Of a stretch of 64,000 nt of DNA, positions 8,312-17,737 are shown one piece after another. The notes below the pieces were generated by a model. The model was given only the letters and a program-made list of their open reading frames with translations. It was not told the origin of the DNA and searched no databases. This stretch comes from Haladaptatus halobius (GTDB lineage Archaea > Halobacteriota > Halobacteria > Halobacteriales > Haladaptataceae). Both the position numbers and the translations under genes were made by a program. Numbering within the stretch: position 1 is the stretch's first letter; every line of letters starts with the position of its first letter. The stretch covers positions 186,001 to 250,000 of the forward strand of contig NZ_CP085336.1 of NCBI RefSeq assembly GCF_020618475.1, written 5' to 3'.

Positions 8312-8722
8312 TTACAATCGCTCTGAGATCACACGACCGAGGGCGGCCGACGCATCGACCGTCTCGATACCGATGTCGTCGAACGCTACGACCCGTCGCG
8401 GGTCGTTCACTCGAGCAATGATCCGACTCACGTCGTACTGTGTTCGGGCCAGCTGTGCCATCAATAGATTTGTCCTGTCTTTCGGTTGTACGACGAGAAC
8501 GGTTGTCTTCTCGCTCAAATCCGCGTCAACGAGTGCAGTGGCATCAAGCGATACGACTTCGTGAACCGTCAGGTCAGGGGGCGGGTCACTCGGCGGTATC
8601 GGGTCGATGTGGGTTATCGATGTCCCTCTGGTGGCGAGTCTATTTGCGATATTGTGACCGACGTGATTGCCGCCAATGATACAGATGTCCCCTTCTTCCG
8701 GTCGTCGTCTGGTGCTGCTCAT
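8312..8722 (-). CDS. TrkA-N (NAD-binding) domain protein
   Basis: A 136-residue stand-alone Rossmann domain of the RCK/TrkA-N type. The nucleotide-binding loop is visible near the start (CIIGGNHVGHNIANRL, matching G-x-G-x2-G with one substitution). Further on are VVSLDATALVDADL and ARVNDPRRVVAFDDIGIETV, the 'D-P-x(4)-F-x2-I-G' signature of RCK_N domains. The start at MSSTRRRPEEGD is chosen because the conserved strand follows directly; longer starts add 33 non-conserved residues. It lies 70 bases upstream of the permease-USP gene in the same orientation and probably regulates its transport by NAD(H) binding. In haloarchaea this gene is often next to such permeases. Confidence 0.82.
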   Translation of the reverse strand: MSSTRRRPEEGDICIIGGNHVGHNIANRLATRGTSITHIDPIPPSDPPPDLTVHEVVSLDATALVDADLSEKTTVLVVQPKDRTNLLMAQLARTQYDVSRIIARVNDPRRVVAFDDIGIETVDASAALGRVISERL

Positions 8723-9272
8723 ATTAATTGTTTGTCGATTCATGCTTTTCATGTCCTGATTACCTTTCACCTCGATCAAGTCGTGAGGGAGTGCCATGGG
8801 CATGGTTGGGGACGAAAGCATAAAAAATGACCTATTTTAATCCCGTTTCGAAAAATAAAGGCGATAAATTTCACAGATTGTCCCCAACTCGGTTTGAGAC
8901 TGGAGAAAGATATCTTCGGTGGAGAAGCCGCTCGTGATTTCTGAGATAAATCCAATCCTCAGTGGTCCTTCTCAGTGTCGTTGACGATTGCAGTGAACGC
9001 ACAGCAAGTACGGAGTTCCTTGGCGGGTAGGAGACAGAGTACTGACGAACCGATACCGAGATACTGCGTAACGCCGCTGGCGATATCAAACCAGTGATTG
9101 CCGTCCACCTGAATCCGCGACCCTTTCTGAAACGACTAGTAAAGAGCTGAGATAGTGGTGACGGCATAGACCAGCGGTATATTACGTCAGAATCCAAATT
9201 CGTCTCACGTCGAAACGAGAGTACTCCTCTCCATCCAAAACCTTCATTCCCGTTCTACAAGATAATCAGCAT
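8723..9272. other. Intergenic region between divergent genes, with a possible coding remnant
   Basis: This is the shared regulatory region of the TrkA-N gene and the Lrp gene. Between about 8,966 and 9,136 the minus strand has an open frame (IQVDGNHWFDIASGVTQYLG ...) with protein-like composition but no start codon and no recognised family. It may be the residue of another gene. Confidence 0.3.
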
Positions 9273-9752
9273 ATGAAAAACGGTACACTCGACAAATTAG
9301 ATAAGCTAATCCTTTACGAACTACAGAAAGACGCCCGCCACACGTCGTCAAACGATATCGCCGAGCGTATGGATGTCTCATCGAGTACCGTTCGCAATCG
9401 AATCAAAATCCTCGAGGATGAAGAGATCATTCGGGGCTACGATGTCGACGTTGATTATGAGAAGGTAGGGTATGATCTGTACGCGCTTATCATTTGCACT
9501 GCCCCGATCCCGAAGCGCGAACAACTGGCAAAGGAAGCCCGTGAAGTTCCAGGCGTGGTCAAAGTTCGCGAGATAATGACCGGTGAAGAGAACATTCACA
9601 TCGCGGCTGTCGGGAGTAATAAGGGTGACCTCAGCCGTATCGGGCGAGATTTGAACGAACTTGGACTGGATGTTGCGGACGAGGATCTCATTTACCACGA
9701 ATTCACGCATGCTTTGCATACCTTCAACATGAAAATAGACGATATCCAATGA
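9273..9752 (+). CDS. Lrp/AsnC-family transcriptional regulator
   Basis: A 159-residue regulator. The N-terminal HTH is clear: LDKLDKLILYELQKDARHTS, then NDIAERMDVSSSTVRNRIKI as the recognition helix, followed by the wing LEDEEIIRGYDVDVDYEKVG. The C-terminal ~85 residues form the RAM (amino-acid sensing) domain, with VPGVVKVREIMTGEENIHIAAVG. Lrp-type proteins form dimers and octamers that bind amino acids as effectors. It is transcribed divergently from the TrkA-N and permease-USP genes, so control of that uptake system in response to an amino acid is a reasonable inference. The ATG sits close to the start of the conserved helix. Confidence 0.9.
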   Translation: MKNGTLDKLDKLILYELQKDARHTSSNDIAERMDVSSSTVRNRIKILEDEEIIRGYDVDVDYEKVGYDLYALIICTAPIPKREQLAKEAREVPGVVKVREIMTGEENIHIAAVGSNKGDLSRIGRDLNELGLDVADEDLIYHEFTHALHTFNMKIDDIQ

Positions 9753-10480
9753 AACTGTCTAAAGATAGACTGAGAAATTTGAGGTCATGGGCGTTCGGGA
9801 ACGGCTCGTTCCTACCATTCGAAAATCAGGGGCGGAGATTTTCCTCATCCAAAGGATGACCGCAGAAACGGTGCGACCTGCCAACGTTGACTGGAAGATG
9901 GCGCACTTCGCGTACTCGACAAAGTCAAGTGTACGAGTACACTCTGCTCCCTGAGGTTACACAGAAGCCACTTTGCCGATGGCAGGACGGACTTGAGTAA
10001 GCAAACCCAGCATTTCCAGTATTCTCAACCGAACTAATGCTATCAAAGCACTGAATAGTTCGGTCACAGACCCCGGATACTGAGGTCAAGGAGGGAGAGG
10101 AATAGCTAACCCAGTGGCCTTCTCGGCTTGGCAACTTTTCCCTGCGCTCGCTGACTGGTCAGCGAGCAGTAGGTAATGAGATCGAACGGTGGTTCCCGGT
10201 GCAGTCCTGATGTTTTCATACTGTGCTCGGGGTTACTCGTCTCCCGCCGTGGTTCAAACAAGCTCTCTCGACATTTGAGCCGGCCTTCTCCGACAGCCGC
10301 AACGCGAATTCGTTCAAACACCTCGTGAGCGCTTCGTAACCCAGCTTTCGGTATATTCGTCGGCGAAGTCGGAACACACGAATATAAAGCATGAGATACT
10401 TTCACTTTGTTTAACTCCGGGAACAAGAACATACTTCACACTGTACTAAGCGGAAGTACAACTACCCCGGTACCCTACCC
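9753..10480. other. 728-base stretch without a confident gene
   Basis: Several short frames are open, but none has haloarchaeal character or a recognisable family. Two inverted repeats are visible: GTACTCG/CGAGTAC around 9,910-9,945 and a tighter hairpin at 10,147-10,166. The stretch may be decayed insertion-sequence material, but I cannot show it. Confidence 0.4.
10147..10166. repeat. 9-bp hairpin with 2-base loop
   Basis: CTCGCTGAC TG GTCAGCGAG is a perfect inverted repeat in the gene-free region downstream of both flanking genes, which converge here. It could be a bidirectional terminator. Confidence 0.4.
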
Positions 10481-11557
10481 TTATCGAGGAGTTATGGGTT
10501 TCTCATTCAAATCGTTTGACCGGGTACTGTTTTTCGACCGTATCAGCACGATGGCGGCGGAGTTATTCGATAGTCGGTTGTCAGTGACGATGGTATCATT
10601 ACTTGCAATTAGGAGTATTCCTTGCACACCACTATCCGTAACGGTATTGCCGGTGACAGCGTTGCCGTCGCTGTGAAGAAGACGAATGCCGACGGCATTT
10701 CGAGTAGCGGTATTAGTCGAAAGCAAATTCCGGTTCGACTGATCGCCGAGATAGATCCCATAGAATCGGTTTGAGACGGTATTATTTGAAAGCCGGTTAT
10801 CGTCTGCTTCGGACAACCAGATGCCAGCAATCCGATTCGCAGTGGCATCGTTGTTGACAACTGCGTTCGTGTTAGCACCAATGAGAACGATACCATATTC
10901 GTTGTTCAAAGCAGCGTTCGATACGATCGTATTGTTTCTCACCCCACTCCGAACGAGATGTATGCCAAACAACGCGTTTGATGCCGCAGTGTTGTTCGTG
11001 ACCATGTTGCTATGGCTTGTTTCCTGAAGCGATATCCCATAAACTGCGTTCTCAGTGGCGGTATTGTTTAAAACTGTGGTCTGGTTCGAACTGAGTAATG
11101 TAAGACCGACGCGATTGTTTTCGGTGACTGTGTTTGCGACCGTTCCGTTTGTAACGTGAATATAGCGGATGCCATCGTCCCAGTCAGTCACGTTCACGTT
11201 CCGAACGGTGACGTTCGAGGTCTGTGCTTCGAATGATCCGACAAGTACGCCTCCGGTTCCGAACGCGCCTGTCCCGTCGATCGAATGTCCGTTTCCATTG
11301 AGCACGACGTCACTTGACATAATTCTAATGCATTTGTTAGTGCTGCTGTCCTTGATATCTGCTGTGAGTTCGTATCGGCCAGGTTCGTGGATCGCTTTAC
11401 ACGAACTGATCTCTGACGGGTTTTGTACCTCAGTGGGTCCTGTTTCTACGAGTTGGATACCGACGTACGTGATGCCACCTAGGACGAACACAAATCCACT
11501 CAGAAGTATCGCAATCCGGAGTTGACTCCGACCAATTTTCGCAGTCATATGGGACAT
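10481..11557 (-). CDS. Membrane-anchored parallel beta-helix (NosD-like) protein
   Basis: A 358-residue extracellular protein. Residues ~14-35 form a single hydrophobic segment (ILLSGFVFVLGGITYVGI), which is either a signal peptide or an anchor. The rest is a right-handed parallel beta-helix, made of about a dozen repeats of 22-24 residues with the pattern N-N-T/A-(x)-N-x2-G-I-x-L (for example NTATENAVYGISL and NTATRNAVGIRL). A Cys pair (SSCKAI ... NKCIRI) sits just before the helix, as in many haloarchaeal members. NosD-family proteins are periplasmic and linked to copper or carbohydrate binding. No nos genes are nearby, so a cell-surface glycan-binding or lyase-like role is equally possible. 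The second ATG (codon 4) is an alternative start. Confidence 0.82.
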   Translation of the reverse strand: MSHMTAKIGRSQLRIAILLSGFVFVLGGITYVGIQLVETGPTEVQNPSEISSCKAIHEPGRYELTADIKDSSTNKCIRIMSSDVVLNGNGHSIDGTGAFGTGGVLVGSFEAQTSNVTVRNVNVTDWDDGIRYIHVTNGTVANTVTENNRVGLTLLSSNQTTVLNNTATENAVYGISLQETSHSNMVTNNTAASNALFGIHLVRSGVRNNTIVSNAALNNEYGIVLIGANTNAVVNNDATANRIAGIWLSEADDNRLSNNTVSNRFYGIYLGDQSNRNLLSTNTATRNAVGIRLLHSDGNAVTGNTVTDSGVQGILLIASNDTIVTDNRLSNNSAAIVLIRSKNSTRSNDLNEKPITPR

Positions 11558-11633
11558 AAGTGCTGAGTTCCAATTAGTTCTATGGCGCGGTCACAAGAAA
11601 CAAGGAGGGTTTGGGATTGGCTAGGGGTTACTG

Positions 11634-11855
11634 TTATTGCGTTCGAATGTAGACAAGTAGTAAAATTATAATAAGACCGACCCAGAGTACCTACGCCTCT
11701 ACTTCGAAAAAGAGGAGCTCAGGAACCGTTAGTGATGGATTGTCGATTAAGAGGGCAAGACCAAGAGCGGTGATCACATCAATCGCTGATGTGATAGCAA
11801 TAGTTAATTAGATAATAAGGATAGTTCGAAAATGTGGATCAACAAGTGGACTCAT
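11634..11855 (-). pseudogene. Small two-helix membrane protein with two in-frame stops
   Basis: A single 74-codon minus-strand frame runs from ATG (MSPLVDPHFRTILII) through a TAA, continues TIAITSAIDVITALGLALL, meets a TAG after FFEVEA, and continues VLWVGLIIILLLVYIRTQ to a final stop. The hydrophobic segments are in register, so it reads as a decayed gene rather than chance. The remainder of the 11,558-12,149 gap holds nothing I can identify. Confidence 0.5.
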
Positions 11856-12149
11856 TTGTAATTTCAGTGTCTACCTAGGAGCCAAATGTAATACGATTCG
11901 GTATAGGTTTGACCTCAACACTTTCGTCTCTTTTATCCCATCCGTAAAGCAGAGTTTATTTTTTATATTTTAAACTTATACAGAGGGTTTACAGTGAAGG
12001 AGAAGAAGGTGGATCTCAGAATCCGGATCATCGAACGATTTCGATCGTTGCTCTTCCAATGACTAGCGGAGTCAAATTCGGAATTTATAGGGGGATTTAC
12101 AACAATCCACGACGTAGCTTTTCTCCAGTTTAGAAAAGGGGAGTTAGAA

Positions 12150-12512
12150 ATGGCGAAGACTGATATGACCGAGTTCGAAATCTCGAAAGTCATCACTCAG
12201 AGCACGATCTTTGTCATTTGCTTATTGGTGATATTAACCCCGGTTGTTATACTCGTACTCGCACTCGGCTTCCTTCTGATTGCACAGAGTATTGTTCTTG
12301 AGGAACTTTCACTGATCGAAATTATCGAGTGGTATTTGCTCGAATTACTGCTTTTCGCCGGATCCGCATATCTTCTATATCGATTAATGATAGTCTCTGT
12401 GGAAAAGCATCTTATAGAGGCGCTTAACGCGTTGGAATTCAGTGAATCTACCGATACCGATGATGACGATCAGGATTCACAACAACTTCGTTCTGAGGAT
12501 CAACGGAAGTGA
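12150..12512 (+). CDS. Small membrane protein with two helices and acidic tail
   Basis: A 120-residue protein with two hydrophobic segments (about residues 18-45 and 64-82), separated by an acidic helix (VLEELSLIEIIEWYLLEL). The C-terminal cytosolic tail is very acidic (STDTDDDDQDSQ). The composition fits a haloarchaeal inner-membrane protein of unknown function. It stands alone, with A/T-rich flanks on both sides. No family is recognised. Confidence 0.6.
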   Translation: MAKTDMTEFEISKVITQSTIFVICLLVILTPVVILVLALGFLLIAQSIVLEELSLIEIIEWYLLELLLFAGSAYLLYRLMIVSVEKHLIEALNALEFSESTDTDDDDQDSQQLRSEDQRK

Positions 12513-12728
12513 GTAGAAGCGGAAGGTTATGATCAGTCTTTCGACTCTTGCAGTTCAAATAGATAAGGTACCCTCCACACATGCAATAAAAAATTAACAT
12601 ATATTGAAACTATATATTTCAGTAACAAATCCTTGAATAACAGATCGTCATCTCGCTCAGCTCAGCCCGTATCGGCGTTCCCCTTACGGCGGAAACATAT
12701 TACAGATGTAACGAAACCGCCGTACATA

Positions 12729-13058
12729 TCAATTGTAGATCTTCGGGAATACGTCAGAGAGAGGAATCGGATTCGTCCGTTCACGGTCATCGCTAATGGG
12801 ACGCTGATACTCTATGAAACGAACACGTACATCTACCTCTCTCTTGGTTGCCTCACTGATCCGCTGGTCGAGATCGTCAGCAATCCTCGGAGGATTACTC
12901 CCGTCGGCCGTTCGACTTGCGATTACCGTGATTGACTCAGGCGATTCGAATTAACCGCGGCTGTATTGGATTTGCACGATGACGACCTCTGCCTAATCGT
13001 GTTCGTCGAATGTCTTCTGGATTTCCGTGTTGACCGTTCGTTCGTTCGAAGGCGATCT
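12729..13058 (-). pseudogene. C-terminal remnant of a TIGR00341/DUF389-type membrane protein
   Basis: One minus-strand frame of 102 codons reads VNTEIQKTFDEHD, stop, AEVVIVQIQYSRG, stop, FESPESITVIASRTADGSNP, then RIADDLDQRISEATKREVDV and RVRFIEYQRP. It ends IYN-stop. The ESITV-x-R-T and 'A-D-x-I-x2-R-I-x-E-x-T' pattern, followed by a V-R-F/Y-I-E/D-Y strand, resembles the soluble tail of haloarchaeal TIGR00341 proteins. The membrane part is missing and two stops interrupt the frame. Confidence 0.5.
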
Positions 13059-13182
13059 GCTGATATGATCCAATCAGGCGCAATTGTAGTGTCTTATTGG
13101 AGTCTGCCTGGGGATCGCTGTCGAGTCCATGAAAAGAATTGGGCAGAGTAACTATTGAAATCCAGCCCGAATTAAAACTTGT

Positions 13183-13617
13183 ATGGATTACAACACCTTC
13201 ATCGGCGAAGTACAGAACCGAGGACAACTCTCATCGCGTGAGGACGCTGTCCAGACGACGCGAATTACACTTGAGGCACTCAGTCAACGAATTGAGCCAG
13301 GTGGAGCTGAGAACATCGCGGCACTGCTCCCCGACGAGGTTGGACATCATCTCTCAAAAATAGACACCGTCGAGTCATTCGAGTGGGATGAGTTCATCGA
13401 CCGAATCGTCGAGAAGGGCGACTATAGTCCTGAGGATGAACGTGGGGATGCTGTGCACCACGCCCGGGTTGTGATGGACGTCGTGGGAGATGCAGTCACC
13501 GTTGGTGCGATGGAAGATCTTCGTGACCAGATTTCCTCCACCGGCGAATGGAATGAATTATTCGTACTGGTTGACCAAGAGGAAAAACCCGTCGATGAAG
13601 AGCAGCGCACAGAGTAG
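13183..13617 (+). CDS. DUF2267 domain protein
   Basis: A 144-residue cytosolic acidic protein of the DUF2267 family. It shows the two-repeat helical pattern: MDYNTFIGEVQNRGQLSSRE, ARxT-like TTRITLEALSQRIEPGGAEN, LLPDEVGHHL, then the second repeat EFIDRIVEKGDYSPEDE, ARVVMDVVGDAVTVGAMEDL and RDQISSTGEWNELF. The length matches single-domain members. DUF2267 proteins are found beside stress and membrane-related genes in bacteria and haloarchaea. Their biochemical function is not known. An acidic remnant follows within 30 bases, so an operon once existed here. Confidence 0.85.
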   Translation: MDYNTFIGEVQNRGQLSSREDAVQTTRITLEALSQRIEPGGAENIAALLPDEVGHHLSKIDTVESFEWDEFIDRIVEKGDYSPEDERGDAVHHARVVMDVVGDAVTVGAMEDLRDQISSTGEWNELFVLVDQEEKPVDEEQRTE

Positions 13618-13640
13618 CCTGAAAAGTTACTTATACCGCC

Positions 13641-13823
13641 CAGTATTGGTACACCACAGACGAGGAAGAAGAGGAAGTCGAGAAGGCTCAACAGGAGGCC
13701 CGCGAGCGCGCTGCCGAAGAAGAGCGACAACAAGAAATCGATCAATCGGAAGTCAGAGAAGGCGAGACCAAGGAACAAGACATCCCGGATTTCACCGAGA
13801 ATGAGCAGCGACGCCGGAACTGA
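13641..13823 (+). pseudogene. Acidic coiled-coil tail without a start codon
   Basis: The frame QYWYTTDEEEEEVEKAQQEA, then RERAAEEERQQEIDQSEVRE, ending NEQRRRN-stop, is highly charged and helical, and typical of a haloarchaeal protein C-terminus. There is no ATG or GTG in the upstream part, which runs back into the DUF2267 gene in another frame. It is probably the 3' end of a truncated gene. Confidence 0.4.
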
Positions 13824-14105
13824 CCGACGATTGTGAAAAGCAAATGTAATCTTAATTTATAACCTACCCTCATTCCGAGACGTCGAGTTTGCCAAACGAG
13901 ATATAACCTCTCTTATCAGTAATGAATTCAATTGAATCTTCGAAGCAATACTGGGTATTCGCCCTGGGTGAGACTATCCGATCGCTGGGGGAGATAATGA
14001 TTTATAATCACGAACATCGGCATGCAGATCGCGATCATCGCGTATCTCTTCCGCCGATGTGGCTGTTCAATCGGTGGGGGAACACCACTAGCTGAATTCC
14101 TATCC

Positions 14106-14288
14106 TTACTCTTCTTCGGCCTCGATAGTGCCTTCAAGCATATCTTTGACCCCCTCTTTTATCGAACCGGTGACAATGGTCTCGCCGGGGTTGCGTTGCT
14201 TATCCTCGGGGATGGGGATCTGAAGATTTTGAGTGAAGTTTACAGATTCACTATCTGCTTCAGTGGGGTCATGACGTACCCTTGGCAA
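14106..14288 (-). CDS. Short acidic hypothetical ORF
   Basis: A 60-codon ORF (IPIPEDKQRNPGETIVTGSI, then KEGVKDMLEGTIEAEEE) with an acidic helical end. I do not recognise it. It could be a real small protein or the 3' end of a larger broken gene. Confidence 0.3.
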   Translation of the reverse strand: MPRVRHDPTEADSESVNFTQNLQIPIPEDKQRNPGETIVTGSIKEGVKDMLEGTIEAEEE

Positions 14289-14660
14289 GCATCGTCGACG
14301 AATGTCTCGTCTATCATGATGTGGACAAGATTGAGCGCCAGAAAATTCATCGGTTTCTTATCTCACTTGGCGCCCAATTCGCCGTTCGTCCGGTCAGTGC
14401 AGACGCTACGGTCAAATCATCTAATGTCGAATTTCTCAGATAGGACGTGATAATCGTCGACGGTTGAGTAATCGGTATGTTGCATCTTTCACACCGTTGA
14501 CTGTCACGTGATCACGTTGACGCCTTTATCGGGGATGAGGTCGTTGATACGTGATTCTCAGCATTTCTCTATTATCACACTTTATCATTTGTGCTCCTAA
14601 AATAAAGGCCGTTTATTTACCTTCTGGCAAATTATCTAGTCCAAACGGAGGTACCCCGTT
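14289..14660. other. Gene-free stretch with a possible plus-strand remnant
   Basis: Between about 14,278 and 14,448 the plus strand is open and protein-like (SIVDECLVYHDVDKIERQKI, then HRFLISLGAQFAVRPVSADA) but has no start and no recognised family. The remainder is A/T-rich and contains the promoter and Shine-Dalgarno region of the next gene. Confidence 0.3.
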
Positions 14661-15932
14661 GTGATAGATAAAGCAGCCCCTGACAACCCTTCACCCATAA
14701 ACCTGCTCACAGACCCTTTCAGACGCGGGATAATTCTAATCGCCACTGGCACGCTGCTCGTCGTGTTGACGTTCGGCGGTAGTTGGATATTTGCAGCCGA
14801 CACGACGAACGTCACTCCCGACGCAGACACCGCAAACGGTACGCTCGTCGGCGTTCAAGGGCCTGGCCGAGGCGGAAACGTGACGATGCTTGATGGCAAT
14901 GGTACTGTCTCATGGTCGATTGGAAACGCAATTGGCTACACTGATGTCAGCTACCTCGAGAATGGATCAGTGCTTGCGACATTCGCCGCCGGTGGCTACA
15001 AAGAATGTGGCCAATACGAACCACCGTGCAAGCGGACAGGCGTGCGCATCATTCAACCAGAACCCGAACCGCACGTTGTTGACGAGTGGACCTACCCAGT
15101 GCGGACGCGCAAGGATAGCGAGGTACATGACGCAGAGATCACACCCTCCGGCGAGTTGCTTGTGGCCGACATGGAGTACGAGAGTATCTTCACGCTCAAT
15201 ATGTCGACCGGAGAACGGACGTGGACATGGAACGCGAGTAGCTACTACGAAGCACCTGATGATCCTACGAGAGAGGACTGGCTCCATATCAACGACGTTG
15301 ACCGTATTGGTGAGGGACGCTACCTCGTCTCCGTGCGTAACGCGAATCAACTTCTCGTAATCGAACGTGGGGAGGGGGTCGTCGAGGTGATCAATAAAGA
15401 TCGAGATCCGTCAATCATGTACGAACAACACAATCCGCAGTGGCTCGGCGATGGCGCTGTGGTGGTCGCCGATAGTGAGAACGATCGAGTTGTTGAGCTC
15501 CATCGTAACGACAATGGTGACTGGGAAGTAGTTTGGGTGCTCACCGAGGCGGACGGTATTGCATTCGACTGGCCACGAGACGCTGACCGCTTACCGGACG
15601 GAAATACCCTGATTACGGATAGCCGGAACAACAGGGTCGTCGAAGTCCATCGTAACGGAAGTGTCGTCGCAAGTTACACCGTGCAAGCGTTACCCTATGA
15701 GGCCGACCGTCTCCCGGTCGGTGAGTCTGCGAGAAACCCCTATCCGGTGGCATCAGACAATATAGATCCTGACACAACACGGGGGAGGGATATTCCGATT
15801 CTATCACTACTACTCGCTGGACTTAGAGATACGATTGCACTACCGTATTGGGTATCCGAACTGCACTTGGCGGCTGTGCTTGCTGCACTTAGTCTGTACG
15901 CATGGGGCGGATGGCTCATCGGTAGGGAGTGA
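14661..15932 (+). CDS. Membrane-bound arylsulfotransferase (ASST)-like beta-propeller protein
   Basis: A 423-residue protein with an N-terminal helix (IILIATGTLLVVLTFGGSWIF), a large extracytoplasmic domain and a C-terminal helix (LHLAAVLAALSLYAWGGWLIG). The central part is a beta-propeller with repeated N-G-x-L/V-L-V-A/T-D blades: HDAEITPSGELLVADMEYES, HNPQWLGDGAVVVADSENDR and DADRLPDGNTLITDSRNNRV. This is the arrangement of haloarchaeal ASST-family and NHL-like surface proteins. Known ASST enzymes transfer sulfate between phenols, but that activity is not shown here. The GTG start is supported by a perfect GGAGGT at 14,647-14,652, nine bases upstream, which is unusual in this window. It stands alone. 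Confidence 0.82.
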   Translation: MIDKAAPDNPSPINLLTDPFRRGIILIATGTLLVVLTFGGSWIFAADTTNVTPDADTANGTLVGVQGPGRGGNVTMLDGNGTVSWSIGNAIGYTDVSYLENGSVLATFAAGGYKECGQYEPPCKRTGVRIIQPEPEPHVVDEWTYPVRTRKDSEVHDAEITPSGELLVADMEYESIFTLNMSTGERTWTWNASSYYEAPDDPTREDWLHINDVDRIGEGRYLVSVRNANQLLVIERGEGVVEVINKDRDPSIMYEQHNPQWLGDGAVVVADSENDRVVELHRNDNGDWEVVWVLTEADGIAFDWPRDADRLPDGNTLITDSRNNRVVEVHRNGSVVASYTVQALPYEADRLPVGESARNPYPVASDNIDPDTTRGRDIPILSLLLAGLRDTIALPYWVSELHLAAVLAALSLYAWGGWLIGRE

Positions 15933-16127
15933 ACCGCCTCAATCTTCATTAGCGGTAATTGCCATTTGGAAGGATCCACTGACTGCCCATTCGCCATGAT
16001 TGGCTTGATTGGTTTGCAAAATACGCCATATTGGGGGGGGACTTAGCAGCGACGTCCACTGCTATATGTTCGCGCCCGGTCGAGCAGAGACGGCACTAGC
16101 CCTCAACGAGAAGTAATAAATATAGTA

Positions 16128-16943
16128 TCAGTTACGCCGCTGGTTTTCGTCTGAATCCGATTCATAACTATTGACGAGTTCAAACAACTGCTCAAATGCT
16201 GGTTGCCTCCAATATCGAACTGTATTAGTTCGCTCATCGTAGTCCAAAAGCCCAGAATCTGAGAGTTTAGGGAGGATAGCGTGACGGAGACGGATCGTTG
16301 CTTGTTGTGGTTCTGCGAACTCTTTGTTAACGAGAGAATTACCTAACTCATCAATTGTCATCACACCATCCGGTGCCTTCGCTACTACTCGAAGGATATG
16401 CCGATAATGCTGATCGGCTAAAAGAACAAGCCACCGCTCAAGCACCTCCTGTGAAATGTGCTCTTTGATATCCTCGTTTACATCATGTCTACTCGCTTTT
16501 TTCGCCTTTGAGGGAGATGAATAGGATGACCCAATTGTATTGACGGTGCCCACAACGAAACCTAACAACGCACTGCTGATCAGTACCGTTTGGATTCGAA
16601 AGTGACCACTAGTGAGGTCACCGGTACGGATCTCGTCAATAAAAATCGCTATCGTGGTAGCGCTGCTGAACAGAATGATTCCCAGAAAACACCATTTTTC
16701 GATTGTCTGGCGCCGTTGTGAGTCGATATTGCCCTGTGTGAGCTGATAGCCGCCATAGATGAGTGTTCCAGCGAGACACAGTTCTACGATATGAATTAGC
16801 CAAACACCGTTTACATGCAGCAATGACTCTACAATGATCAATATTGCTAAGAGAACACCAATGCTAGTAATTCCCCATCTCCGGAGTTCTGTTGTGAGGC
16901 TAGCTTGGTCGTGTTCTTGTGCATGAGAGGCTATTCGGGTCAC
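16128..16943 (-). CDS. Membrane-anchored DUF7344 regulator
   Basis: A 271-residue protein with two parts. The N-terminal ~140 residues contain four hydrophobic helices (IGVLLAILIIVESLL, HIVELCLAGTLIYGGYQL, CFLGIILFSSATTIAIF and VLISSALLGFVVGTV). After a charged linker comes a C-terminal DUF7344 winged-helix domain (LVLLADQHYRHILRVVAKAP, MTIDELGNSLV, LRHAILPKLSDSGLLDYDER). A membrane domain joined to a DNA-binding domain suggests a one-component membrane sensor that controls transcription directly. Its stimulus and targets are unknown. It is monocistronic; the flanks are gene-free on the left and a SWIM/IS fragment on the right. Confidence 0.78.
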   Translation of the reverse strand: MTRIASHAQEHDQASLTTELRRWGITSIGVLLAILIIVESLLHVNGVWLIHIVELCLAGTLIYGGYQLTQGNIDSQRRQTIEKWCFLGIILFSSATTIAIFIDEIRTGDLTSGHFRIQTVLISSALLGFVVGTVNTIGSSYSSPSKAKKASRHDVNEDIKEHISQEVLERWLVLLADQHYRHILRVVAKAPDGVMTIDELGNSLVNKEFAEPQQATIRLRHAILPKLSDSGLLDYDERTNTVRYWRQPAFEQLFELVNSYESDSDENQRRN

Positions 16944-17151
16944 TGGTCTTCCTATGTAGTTTGGTTAGGATCACTGTAGCTCTTTCGCGTCATAACACTG
17001 TGAACAACGGTATTTGTCGTTGGTCATTGCCTTCCTCGACGCATGAAGATATCGTCGGGCGCCGCATTTACACGCTCTGTGAACGTTCGCTGGTCGATTA
17101 GATCCGAGAGCGTCAATTACCATGACATGACTAAAAAGGGTTGAAGCGATG

Positions 17152-17181
17152 GTTCGTTCGGCAGTTCCTTCCGTCCGGCCT
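17152..17181 (-). pseudogene. SWIM zinc-finger gene remnant, copy 2 (tail only)
   Basis: About 30 bases encode GRKELPN, the invariant C-terminus of the dispersed SWIM family, but without the stop. The match ends exactly where an IS5-type sequence begins, so an insertion or recombination removed the rest. Confidence 0.5.
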
Positions 17182-17185
17182 TGTT

Positions 17186-17660
17186 GAAACCCTTGCTGAG
17201 AAACATGACAAGTAAGTAGCGCGAGGTAAGATGGATGCTCTCCCAAAGTCACGACTCCTTCGGTTTGTTGAACGTGCTATGATCATAGCTCGCCGTGCTG
17301 TGGTACGGTTCTCGACCCGGTATTCGCGGAAACGGTTCCATATTCCGCCAATACGTTGTCTTGCTCTGTCTGAAGGTCAAAAAGACGACCACGTACCGTG
17401 ACCTCGTTGACGAACTCATCGAGATGCCCCGCATCCGTGACGCCCTTAATCTCGGCTCGATCCCTGCATCATCGACACTCTGTAAAGTATTCGACCGCTT
17501 GGAGATGGCCGTCTGGCGTATCATGTTGAACGTCTCCCTTGCTGACGTTCCGTTGAACGGCGTGACTTGTACTTCATCCCGTTCAGACTTCAGCAGTACT
17601 TTTCCCCGTCGCATCATCGTACGTCCCCCCGGTCCCTTGCTAAACTTACTCTGCTGACCA
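17186..17660 (+). pseudogene. Truncated, frameshifted IS5-family transposase
   Basis: The frame opens at 17,231 with MDALPKSRLLRFVERAMIIA, typical of haloarchaeal IS5 transposases. It shifts by one base near 17,340, then continues RQYVVLLCLKVKKTTTYRDL, then VDELIEMPRIRDALNLGSIP, and on to LNVSLADVPLNGVT. Sequence similarity stops just before the first catalytic Asp, so the DDE domain is missing. Upstream, TTGTTGAAACCCTTG resembles the left end seen at 1,357 and 28,786. Confidence 0.75.
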
Positions 17661-17737
17661 TCTGCCGCACACATAGCGATTACTGCGTGCAGGTGGAATT
17701 ATTAGTTAGCCCGTCGAAATCTGATCGGTGGTCACAC

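Noticed and set aside
6229..8564. Plus-strand and alternative frames over the permease-USP gene
   Set aside because: They are shadows of the long permease frame, with Arg/Ser/Pro-rich translations typical of wrong-frame reading.
10106..10432. 108-codon minus-strand ORF in the gene-free stretch near 10.3 kb
   Set aside because: Composition is not haloarchaeal (many Arg/Ser/Pro, few Asp/Glu), and there is no recognisable motif or start context.
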